Shown here piece by piece: positions 1-6,483 of a stretch of 9,358 nt of DNA (positions within the stretch are counted from its first letter, which is position 1; the number at the start of each line of letters is the position of its first letter). The stretch lies in contig PWQG01000438.1 of the NCBI GenBank assembly GCA_003556835.1, positions 1 to 9,358 on the forward strand, in the 5' to 3' direction. A model generated the notes under the pieces. That model was not told the DNA's origin and searched no databases. It was given only the letters and a program-made list of their open reading frames with translations. Origin of the DNA: Gammaproteobacteria bacterium (GTDB lineage Bacteria; Pseudomonadota; Gammaproteobacteria; Pseudomonadales; Pseudohongiellaceae). The position numbers and the translations under genes were made by a program.

Positions 1-895
1 CAGGGCCAATTCCCGGGAACAGGCTGCCAGTGAAGCCGAACAGGCACGATACCGACTCAATCGCCTGGTCGGCCTGCCCATCAATACCGAGCTGAACCTG
101 CCTGAGCAGCTGCCCCACCCTGTTGACGAATCACCTGATCGAGCAGCTTTGCAACAGAGTGCCCGCCAACAGCGTCCCGATCTGGCCCTGCTGCAACAGT
201 CCATGGGCATGCAGGAGCAGGAACGTGTACTGCAGCAACGCCAGGGCATTCTTCCGGGCCTGCAGGCCGGCTTCATCCTGGAGCAGGAGTTCAGTGGTGA
301 GCGCCATCCCGGTCTGGGCCTGGGAATGGAATTGCCGTTGTTTGATCGTAACCAGGCCAGAATCGCCGGTATTGATGCCCGGTCAGGGCAGTTGCAGGCC
401 CGAATGATGGCGCAATTGCTGGACATCGACCGGGAAATCGCTGAAGCCCTGCGTCGCATGCAGCAGCAACGGAACATCATCCGGCAACTGGAAAGCGAGG
501 ATCTGCCGCGCTATGAGCGGATGCTGGAGCTGTCCCTGCGGGAGTACAACTTCATGCTCAGCGGCACGTTCGACCTGCTGCATATTCGTCAGCAGGCCCT
601 GGAGCTTCAGCTGTCACGTGTGGCCGCCCTGGAGAGCTATTGGCTCGCCCGCGCCGAACTGGACCAGGCCTCGGGCAATGCATTGTCCCGTCAGGCCGGG
701 GCCGAACAGCCAGATCACATTCATCATTCCCCTGCCGGGGATGAAACCGTTCCGCCACATGAAACCGAACACGTTCATGATCATGGCCAAGGACACGACC
801 ACAGCCAGGAGCACGACCACAGCCAGGGACACGACCACGTGCACGATCAAGGCCACGAGCAAGAAAACGATCACCACCATCACGAGCAGCAGTAG
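1..895 (+). CDS. TolC/CzcC-family outer-membrane efflux protein, 3' part, with His-rich C-terminal tail
   Basis: The reading frame is open from the left edge (first full codon at 2) to TAG at 893-895, giving the last 297 residues; the start lies outside the window. Seen: long amphipathic, Gln/Glu/Arg/Leu-rich helices typical of the TolC coiled-coil barrel; LVGLPINTELNLP near the left edge, resembling the end of the first outer-membrane efflux repeat; and a second repeat with RPDLALLQQ and ELPLFDRNQA, the latter typical of CzcC/CusC-type heavy-metal channels. Such proteins form the outer-membrane duct of tripartite RND pumps. The last 61 residues are exceptional, with 19 His in HDH-type repeats ending in HHHH, likely a periplasmic metal-binding tail. 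The multicopper oxidase gene starts 7 bases downstream, so the two are probably co-transcribed in a copper or other metal efflux operon. The transported metal is inferred from the neighbour and tail. Family assignment is firm; substrate is not. Confidence 0.9.
   Translation, partial: RANSREQAASEAEQARYRLNRLVGLPINTELNLPEQLPHPVDESPDRAALQQSARQQRPDLALLQQSMGMQEQERVLQQRQGILPGLQAGFILEQEFSGERHPGLGLGMELPLFDRNQARIAGIDARSGQLQARMMAQLLDIDREIAEALRRMQQQRNIIRQLESEDLPRYERMLELSLREYNFMLSGTFDLLHIRQQALELQLSRVAALESYWLARAELDQASGNALSRQAGAEQPDHIHHSPAGDETVPPHETEHVHDHGQGHDHSQEHDHSQGHDHVHDQGHEQENDHHHHEQQ
794..829 (+). repeat. Two 18-base in-frame tandem repeats encoding the His-rich tail
   Basis: Two adjacent 18-base units (794-811 and 812-829) both begin CACGACCACAGCCAGG and differ only in their last two bases. 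A third, partial copy starts at 830 with CACGACCAC. Each unit encodes His-Asp-His-Ser-Gln plus Glu or Gly, so the repeat stays in frame and can change length in steps of six residues. It lies in the C-terminal tail of the efflux channel and probably grew by slippage or unequal recombination. Confidence 0.8.
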
Positions 896-902
896 CACTC
901 CC

Positions 903-2189
903 ATGATCAATAGACGTCAATTATTGTTGGGCAGCGCAGCCAGTCTGATGGCGGCCAGCCTGAAACCGGAACAGGCACGGGCACAGACTGCGCCAGACAA
1001 TGCGTCCACGGAAGCCAGTGCAAGCGGGATCGGCGGCCACCCGGGCGTGATAACGCCAAACGGCCGCAGCCTGGGCTGGCGGGAGCGCAACGGTGTGAAG
1101 GAATTCCATCTCATTGCCGAGGAAGTTGAACACGAATTTGGCCCGGGCACCCGGATCAAGGCCTGGGGTTATAATGGAGGCACACCCGGCCCCACCATCG
1201 AAGCCGTGGAAGGCGACCGGGTCCGCTTCTATGTCAGCAACCGCCTGCCGGAACCGACCACGGTGCACTGGCACGGCCTGCTGCTACCCAATGGCATGGA
1301 CGGCGTGGCCGGACTGACGCAGCCGAGCATCCAGCCTGGTGAAACCTTTGTTTATGAGTTCACTTTGCGTCAGCACGGCACTTTCATGTACCACCCCCAC
1401 GCCGATGAAATGGTACAGATGGCGCTGGGCATGAAGGGCATGTTCATCATCCACCCGCGCGAACCGGACCCCGAACCGGTGGATCGCGATTATGCCATCC
1501 TGCTGCACAACTGGGCTGTGCACCCCGGCACCTATCGGCCGGACCCGGCCATCATGCAGGACTTCGATCTGTGGACCATGAACAGCAAAGTGTTTCCGCA
1601 TATCGCGCCGATGGTCGCCCGTACCGGCGAGCGGGTACGGATCCGTATCGGTAATCTGTCGATGTGGAATCATCCCATGCACATCCATGGCGTCAAGTTC
1701 GATGTCACGGGCTCGGAAGGCGGGCGTTGGCCCCGCAATCAATGGCGTCAGGAAGTGACCGAAATCGTGGGCGTGGGCCAAGCGCGGGATCTGGAGTTCA
1801 TCGCTGAACCGGGTGACTGGGCCATCCATTGCCATATGACCCATCACACCATGAATGCCATGGGGCATGATCTGCCCAATACCCTGGGAGTGGATCAGAG
1901 CGAACTGGCTGGCCGGATCCGTCAACTGGTTCCGGGCTACATGCCCATGGGCGAGCACGGCATGGCCGAACACCAGGGTCACGTGGACGCCGGGCATATG
2001 ACCGGGCCAGACAACACCATGCCCATGATGACCGGCCAGGGACCCCACGGCAATATGGAAATGGGTGGCATGTTCACCCTGATCAAGGTGCGGGATGAGG
2101 AACCCGGAGAGGATCCGGGATGGTATCAAGCGCCGGAAGGCACAGTGGCGCGACGCGTCGATTCGGTGCCGGACGACCTGCCCAGCTGA
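903..2189 (+). CDS. Two-domain multicopper oxidase (copper oxidase), Tat-exported, with Met/His-rich segment
   Basis: 428 residues from ATG 903. This start gives a clean Tat signal peptide: NRRQLLLG at 3-10, a hydrophobic stretch, and a likely cut after A27 (ARA-Q). The frame stays open further upstream, but that part is out of frame with the efflux gene and lacks a signal. All copper-site motifs are present: HWHG 122-125, HPH 164-166, HPMHIHG 257-263 and HCHMTHHTMNAM 309-320. Thus type-1 ligands H257, C310, H315 and axial M320 are present, as is a full trinuclear set. Domain 1 has HPH and no Cys, so the only type-1 site is in domain 2; the length fits a two-domain enzyme rather than CueO or CopA (about 500-600 residues). 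Residues 345-391 carry 10 Met and 5 His before a final strand-like GMFTLIKV. Expected role: periplasmic oxidation of Cu(I) or another substrate using O2. Its position next to a metal efflux channel supports copper tolerance. Confidence 0.93.
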   Translation: MINRRQLLLGSAASLMAASLKPEQARAQTAPDNASTEASASGIGGHPGVITPNGRSLGWRERNGVKEFHLIAEEVEHEFGPGTRIKAWGYNGGTPGPTIEAVEGDRVRFYVSNRLPEPTTVHWHGLLLPNGMDGVAGLTQPSIQPGETFVYEFTLRQHGTFMYHPHADEMVQMALGMKGMFIIHPREPDPEPVDRDYAILLHNWAVHPGTYRPDPAIMQDFDLWTMNSKVFPHIAPMVARTGERVRIRIGNLSMWNHPMHIHGVKFDVTGSEGGRWPRNQWRQEVTEIVGVGQARDLEFIAEPGDWAIHCHMTHHTMNAMGHDLPNTLGVDQSELAGRIRQLVPGYMPMGEHGMAEHQGHVDAGHMTGPDNTMPMMTGQGPHGNMEMGGMFTLIKVRDEEPGEDPGWYQAPEGTVARRVDSVPDDLPS

Positions 2190-2190
2190 T

Positions 2191-3234
2191 TCAGGCCAGC
2201 TCGGGAGTCACATCGCCCGGGCTGGAATCACCTGCCCCGCGTCCGGCGCTCTGCACCTGGTTGCGCCCCGCGTTCTTGGCTTCATAGAGAGCCAGGTCCG
2301 CCCGGCGCAGCCAGTCATCGGTGGTTTCGCCATCGCGCAACTCGGCCAGGCCTACTGAAATCGTTAGCCCACCTGTTGGAGGAAACGCCGTATGGGCAAC
2401 CATGTCACGAAGATCTTCCGCCAGTCTCCTGGCATCGGACAGGCTGGTGTTGTCGGCGATGATCACAAACTCCTCACCCCCGAAACGGCAGAAATGATCG
2501 GTTTCGCGCAGACGGCTGGCAATGGTGGCGGTGAAGGTCTTGAGAATCCGATCACCGACCGAATGGCCATACTCGTCATTGACCCGCTTGTAGTGATCCA
2601 GGTCCAGCATCAGCAGCGTGGTCGGTGTCTGATAACGTCGAAAATGCCCCAGGCTGCGCTCCATGGCCGCTTCCATGGCCATCCGGTTACCGGCACCCGT
2701 CAGTGCATCGGTATGCAGCAGGGTATTGACCTCCCGCGTGCGCCGATCCAGATGCCGGGAATAAGCATACAGGAAAATATTGACCAGCACATAACTGAAC
2801 AGAAAGCGGCTCAGGTACTCGGGAACCGACAACATCATGGTGGTTACAAGTATGGCAGCGCCGGTGTTATAGATCAGGGCTGCGCGCCAACGCACAATAT
2901 AGAAATTGGCCACGGCACTGGCGTACAGCCAATAACTGGCTTCAAAGCCCACACTGTAGACATAGGCCGCAACCGCGCCAACCTGGACAAAGGCCAGCAG
3001 ATTGGCTGACACAGGATTGAAGCCATTGCGATAAATCAGATACAGGGAGAGCCCCTGCGCAGACATGATGGGCAGCAGTACCGCCAGCACCCAGGGATTG
3101 CCCCATAGCGCATGGTAGATGCCAAATGGCAGGCCCGCCGAAAGCCCGCCAATACAGAGGAATTTCAGGACCCGACCATAGAAGTCGGTGTCAGGTGCCC
3201 AGGCGTCCGGCATCTTCTTATTTGTTTTACTCAT
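2191..3234 (-). CDS. Membrane-anchored GGDEF diguanylate cyclase
   Basis: 347 residues from ATG 3232-3234; no good ribosome site is visible, and Met8 is an alternative start. The N-terminal half has about six hydrophobic segments (roughly 24-44, 47-68, 79-98, 100-115, 118-137, 140-159), followed by a short basic linker (RHLDRRTRE) and a GGDEF domain beginning at TDALTGAGNR (175-184). The domain looks active: metal-site LDLDHYKRVND at 210-220, signature GGEEF at 252-256, and late motifs ISVGLAE and ADLALYEAKNAGRN. An RxxD inhibitory site (RETD 243-246) sits exactly five residues before GGEEF, so feedback inhibition by c-di-GMP is likely. The enzyme makes c-di-GMP from two GTP. I cannot assign the membrane region to a named sensor family and its signal is unknown. 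The stop codon lies 1 base from that of the oxidase gene (tail to tail). The gene is downstream of gor on the same strand after a 66-base gap. Confidence 0.93.
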   Translation of the reverse strand: MSKTNKKMPDAWAPDTDFYGRVLKFLCIGGLSAGLPFGIYHALWGNPWVLAVLLPIMSAQGLSLYLIYRNGFNPVSANLLAFVQVGAVAAYVYSVGFEASYWLYASAVANFYIVRWRAALIYNTGAAILVTTMMLSVPEYLSRFLFSYVLVNIFLYAYSRHLDRRTREVNTLLHTDALTGAGNRMAMEAAMERSLGHFRRYQTPTTLLMLDLDHYKRVNDEYGHSVGDRILKTFTATIASRLRETDHFCRFGGEEFVIIADNTSLSDARRLAEDLRDMVAHTAFPPTGGLTISVGLAELRDGETTDDWLRRADLALYEAKNAGRNQVQSAGRGAGDSSPGDVTPELA

Positions 3235-3300
3235 AAGGCCGGAAGCATCACTTGATTACCGGAGCAAGTCAAGTATTCATGAATCCATTCATATTTCGAT
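3235..3300 (-). promoter_or_regulatory. Gap between gor and the diguanylate cyclase gene, with inverted repeats and a possible promoter
   Basis: This 66-base, AT-richer gap lies upstream of the cyclase gene. It holds an inverted repeat ACTTGA (3250-3255) / TCAAGT (3269-3274), the palindrome ATTCATGAAT (3275-3284), and ATGAAT-CC-ATTCAT (3279-3292). On the minus strand, TTGACT (complement of 3267-3272) resembles a -35 element, but no convincing -10 follows at normal spacing. There is no GC hairpin with a T run, so no intrinsic terminator for gor is evident. The symmetric elements could be an operator; this is tentative. Confidence 0.35.
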
Positions 3301-4653
3301 TCAGTCCGCCTGGCGCATGGTGACAAACTCTTCGGCCGCCGAAGGATGGATGCCAACGGTGGCATCGAAATCCGCCTTGGTCGCACCCGCTTTCATCGCC
3401 ACTGCCATACCCTGGATGATTTCCGCCGCATCCTCGCCCACCATATGCAGGCCCAGCACCCGATCCGTGCCGCGATCCACCAGCATTTTCATGAAGGTCT
3501 TTTCCTCACGACCGCCCAGGGTGTGTTTCATATGTCGGAAGCGGGTCCGGTATACATCGATCTCCCGACCACCAGCGCGTGCTTCGGTCTCCGTCAGGCC
3601 GACCGTGGCTACCTGCGGTTGACTGAACACCGCCGAAGGAATGCCTGCATAGTCCGGCTCAGCCTTCTGTTCGGAAAACAGGTGGCGTGCCAGCCATTCA
3701 CCCTCGGCCAGAGCCACGGGAGTCAGGGCCACCCGATCGATCACATCACCCACGGCATACAGGCCGTCCACTGTGGTGGCGAAGCAGTCATCGACCACCA
3801 CCGCGCCATTATCACGGGTGGCAACACCCAGTTGCTCCAGACCCAGTCCACTGCTGTTGGGGTTGCGTCCGGTGGCAAACAGTACAATATCCGACAGCAT
3901 CCGTCCGCCATCACTGAAGTACACTTCCAGTCGACCGTCTTCCTGTCGCTCAATCGCCGTCACTTCGGTTTCCAGCTTCAGCTCGCAATACGCTCCCATG
4001 GCCTGTGTCAGCTCGGTCGCCACGTCCGGGTCGAAATGACCGAGCAGCTGCGCTCTGCGATGCACAACGCTGACGGCACTGCCCAGGCCGGCGAGAATAC
4101 CGGCCAGCTCGACACTGATGTAACCGCCGCCGACCACCACGGATACCGGGGGCAAAGCGTCGAGTTCGAAAAATTCATTGGAACTGATGGCATGCTCGAT
4201 GCCGGGAATGTCGGGCATCCAGGGCCAACCACCAGTGGCGATCAGGATATGTTCAGCGGAAATGCGTCGGCCGTCGATCTCGAGCTGATGCCGATCAATC
4301 ACGGTGGCGCGCGCAGCATGGATCGTCACCCCTGCCGCATCAAGCATCTTCTTGTAAATCCCGTTTAATCTGCTGATTTCACGATCTTTATTTTGCAGCA
4401 AAGTGGCCCAGTCAAAATCCGGCTTCTGCTTCAGGGTCCAGCCATAGCCCCGGCTGTCGGCAAAATCATGCTGGAAGTGAGCGGCATAAGTGTAGAGTTT
4501 CTTGGGCACACAACCGACATTGACGCAGGTCCCCCCGAAATACCGCTCCTCGGCGATCCCGGTCCTGGCGCCCAGGGCAGCGGCGGTCCTTGCCGCCCGA
4601 ACACCGCCCGATCCGGCGCCAATGACAAAGAAGTCATAGTCAAATTCAGCCAC
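3301..4653 (-). CDS. gor: Glutathione-disulfide reductase
   Basis: 450 residues, the same length as the E. coli enzyme. The start is GTG (4651-4653), supported by GGGAG (complement of 4663-4667) 9 bases upstream and by the protein N-terminus. Domains in order: FAD-binding GAGSGG (12-17); redox-active disulfide GGTCVNVGCVPKK with C43 and C48; a second nucleotide fold GGGYISVEL (175-183); FAD motif ATVDGLYAVGD; and dimer-interface HPSAAEEF with catalytic H436 and E441. It reduces GSSG to two GSH in the cytoplasm, normally with NADPH. Oddity: aligned without gaps to E. coli Gor as I recall it, the two 2'-phosphate-binding arginines (198, 204) correspond to R199 and G205, so the second is lost, while R200 is added next to the first. 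It is divergent from ggt. Other disulfide reductases, such as dihydrolipoamide dehydrogenase, fit less well because of the GTCVNVGCVPKK and C-terminal signatures. Confidence 0.95.
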   Translation of the reverse strand: MAEFDYDFFVIGAGSGGVRAARTAAALGARTGIAEERYFGGTCVNVGCVPKKLYTYAAHFQHDFADSRGYGWTLKQKPDFDWATLLQNKDREISRLNGIYKKMLDAAGVTIHAARATVIDRHQLEIDGRRISAEHILIATGGWPWMPDIPGIEHAISSNEFFELDALPPVSVVVGGGYISVELAGILAGLGSAVSVVHRRAQLLGHFDPDVATELTQAMGAYCELKLETEVTAIERQEDGRLEVYFSDGGRMLSDIVLFATGRNPNSSGLGLEQLGVATRDNGAVVVDDCFATTVDGLYAVGDVIDRVALTPVALAEGEWLARHLFSEQKAEPDYAGIPSAVFSQPQVATVGLTETEARAGGREIDVYRTRFRHMKHTLGGREEKTFMKMLVDRGTDRVLGLHMVGEDAAEIIQGMAVAMKAGATKADFDATVGIHPSAAEEFVTMRQAD

Positions 4654-4735
4654 AACTTATCACTCCCGCTGTTAAAAGACCGTGATAGCATACAGAATAC
4701 AGTGGCTATTTCCACCACACGTCATGGGGATTTCA
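4654..4735. promoter_or_regulatory. Divergent gor/ggt control region
   Basis: These 82 bases separate the divergent gor and ggt starts and must hold both promoters unless transcripts enter from elsewhere. Seen: inverted repeat ATAGC (4685-4689) - 15 bases - GCTAT (4705-4709), and between its arms two direct copies of ATACAG (4690-4695, 4697-4702). A weak gor promoter is possible on the minus strand: TGGAAA, 16 bases, TATGCT, overlapping the repeat. No strong sigma-70 promoter is visible for ggt. Ribosome sites lie inside: GGGAG for gor (complement of 4663-4667) and GGGGA (4726-4730) for ggt. The repeat has the size of a LysR-type or similar dimer site but fits no operator I can name; the OxyR spacing does not match. 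Confidence 0.45.
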
Positions 4736-6475
4736 ATGAATCAATCAGTACTACGGCGCGGCCGTAATCTGGTCCTGCCGATATTGGTCGGCCTGCTCAT
4801 CAGCCTGGGTCTGGCCACCCCGATCCTGGCCGATGGGAAAACCGCCAGCGGCAATCAGGGGGCCGTAAGCTCCCGCTCCGCAATCTCGTCCGAAGTGGGC
4901 GTGGACATCATGCGCCAGGGCGGCAATGCCGTGGATGCTGCAGTAGCCGTCGGCTTTGCCAAGGCGGTGACCTACCCCAGCGCCGGTAATATCGGGGGCG
5001 GTGGCTTCATGGTCATTCATCTGGAAGACGGTACCGTGCTGACCCAGGATCACCGGGAAAAAGCGCCCGCCGCAGCCCATCGTGACATGTTCCTTGACGA
5101 GGATGGCGAAGTTGACCGCACACGGGCCCTGTTCAGTGCCCAGGCTTCGGGCGTACCGGGGTCGGTCGCAGGCATGCTCGACGCGCTGGAGCGTCATGGC
5201 AAGCTGAGCCGGGAAACGGTGATGGCACCAGCCATCCGCCTGGCCGAAGAGGGCTTCCCGCTGAACGAGGATCTGGCGTCCGGTTTCAACCGGGTTGCGG
5301 AAAGCATGCAGGACTACCCTGCTTCACTGGCCCTGTTCACCAATGACGGCCAGCCATGGCAGGCGGGAGATCTCTGGGTGCAGACGGATCTGGCCAACAC
5401 CCTGAAACGCATTTCCGCGGACGGGCGCGACGGCTTTTACGGCGGGGAAACGGCCGACCTGCTGGTGGCGGAGATGGAGCGTCTGGGCGGCCTGATCACC
5501 CATCAGGACCTGCAGGAGTACGAGGTTGCCTGGCGGGAACCCGCTCGCGGCTCCTACCGTGGCTACCAGATCTGGTCCATGCCTCCGCCCTCCTCCGGTG
5601 GCGCATTGATCGTACAGATGCTGAACATGCTGGAGCCCTATGATCTGGGTGCCTTCGGTCCTGGCCGCGCGGAAACCGTACACCTGATGGTGGAAGCACA
5701 GCGCCGCGCCTATGCCGACCGGGCTGAACACCTCGGCGATCCGGATTTCTACGACGTTCCCATGGAAATGCTGATGGACAAGGACTATGCCAGTTACCGT
5801 TTCCGTGACTTCAATCCTCAAAAAGCCTCGCGCAGTGAAGATGTCGGTGCTGGCATGTGGCCGGAAGAAACTCTCGAAACCACCCACTATTCGGTGGTTG
5901 ACGGCAATGGCATGGCGGTGTCAGTGACCACGACCCTGAACCTGGGGTATGGCAATCGTATCGTGGTACCGGGGGCCGGGTTCCTGCTGAACAACGAAAT
6001 GGATGATTTCTCCGCCAAACCGGGTGAACCGAATGTCTACGGCCTGCTCGGCGGCGAAGCAAACAAGATCGAACCGGGCAAGCGTATGCTCAGCTCCATG
6101 TCTCCCACCATCGTCACCCGCGATGGCAGTCCGGTGCTGGTGACCGGTTCTCCCGGCGGCTCGACCATCATCAACACCGTATTCCAGATGATCATCAATG
6201 TGCTCGACCATGACATGACAGTGGCCGAAGCGGTGGCGCACCCGCGCCTGCATCACCAGTGGCAGCCCAATGTCATACGCTACGAGGCCGGCGCCATCAC
6301 CGACCCGGCCCGCAGCAAACTGGAAGAAATGGGCCATGTCGGACTGATGGAGTCAGAGGGACTGGGCGGTGACAGCTTCACCATAGGTGATGCCAACTCG
6401 ATCCGTATCTTCCCGGACGGACGCCTGGAAGCCGCTTCGGATCCACGCAATGCAGGCGGCGCGGCGGCATTCTGA
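4736..6475 (+). CDS. ggt: Gamma-glutamyltranspeptidase (glutathione hydrolase), periplasmic proenzyme
   Basis: 579 residues from ATG 4736, chosen because GGGGA (4726-4730) precedes it by 5 bases and because it begins a normal Sec signal: basic RRGR, hydrophobic core LVLPILVGLLISLGLA, and cleavage near ILA-DG. An in-frame ATG at 4724 is the alternative. Family hallmarks: NAVDAAVAVGFA; DHREKAP with substrate-carboxylate R107; MPPPSSGG (282-289); ETTHYSVVD with T383, the residue expected to be both the autocleavage point and the catalytic nucleophile of the small subunit; NNEMDDF; LSSMSPT with S453/S454; and GSPGGS (471-476), including the oxyanion glycines. Length and motif order match E. coli Ggt (580 residues). 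It cleaves or transfers the gamma-glutamyl group of glutathione in the periplasm. It is divergent from gor, and the next gene follows after 8 bases, indicating an operon. Confidence 0.95.
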   Translation: MNQSVLRRGRNLVLPILVGLLISLGLATPILADGKTASGNQGAVSSRSAISSEVGVDIMRQGGNAVDAAVAVGFAKAVTYPSAGNIGGGGFMVIHLEDGTVLTQDHREKAPAAAHRDMFLDEDGEVDRTRALFSAQASGVPGSVAGMLDALERHGKLSRETVMAPAIRLAEEGFPLNEDLASGFNRVAESMQDYPASLALFTNDGQPWQAGDLWVQTDLANTLKRISADGRDGFYGGETADLLVAEMERLGGLITHQDLQEYEVAWREPARGSYRGYQIWSMPPPSSGGALIVQMLNMLEPYDLGAFGPGRAETVHLMVEAQRRAYADRAEHLGDPDFYDVPMEMLMDKDYASYRFRDFNPQKASRSEDVGAGMWPEETLETTHYSVVDGNGMAVSVTTTLNLGYGNRIVVPGAGFLLNNEMDDFSAKPGEPNVYGLLGGEANKIEPGKRMLSSMSPTIVTRDGSPVLVTGSPGGSTIINTVFQMIINVLDHDMTVAEAVAHPRLHHQWQPNVIRYEAGAITDPARSKLEEMGHVGLMESEGLGGDSFTIGDANSIRIFPDGRLEAASDPRNAGGAAAF

Positions 6476-6483
6476 GCCCAGAC

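Noticed and set aside
513..902. Upstream extension of the oxidase frame into the efflux gene
   Set aside because: This part overlaps the efflux coding sequence in another frame, has low-complexity Thr/Ser/Cys composition, and would bury the clear Tat signal that begins at 903.
614..910. Hydrophobic minus-strand frame across the His-rich tail
   Set aside because: Its Val/Leu/Met richness is the antisense image of His/Asp codons (CAC/GAC read as GTG/GTC), not a membrane protein.
1284..2129. 281-codon open frame opposite the multicopper oxidase
   Set aside because: The oxidase motifs on the other strand are unambiguous. The antisense product is His-rich only because it mirrors His/Met codons, and it shows no family signature.
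2392..3009. 205-codon plus-strand frame opposite the diguanylate cyclase
   Set aside because: It lies entirely over the GGDEF gene, shows no domain, and has no credible ribosome site in context.
3250..3292. Possible intrinsic terminator after gor
   Set aside because: The inverted repeats are short and AT-rich, and no T run follows on the gor strand.
3346..4368. 340-codon open frame on the plus strand opposite gor
   Set aside because: It is wholly antisense to a gene with full catalytic motifs, its product shows no recognisable domain, and long antisense frames are common in GC-rich coding DNA.
4685..4709. Possible OxyR site (ATAG...CTAT) between gor and ggt
   Set aside because: The OxyR pattern needs ATAG and CTAT spaced by 7 bases in repeating register; here the spacing is 17 and the intermediate elements are missing.
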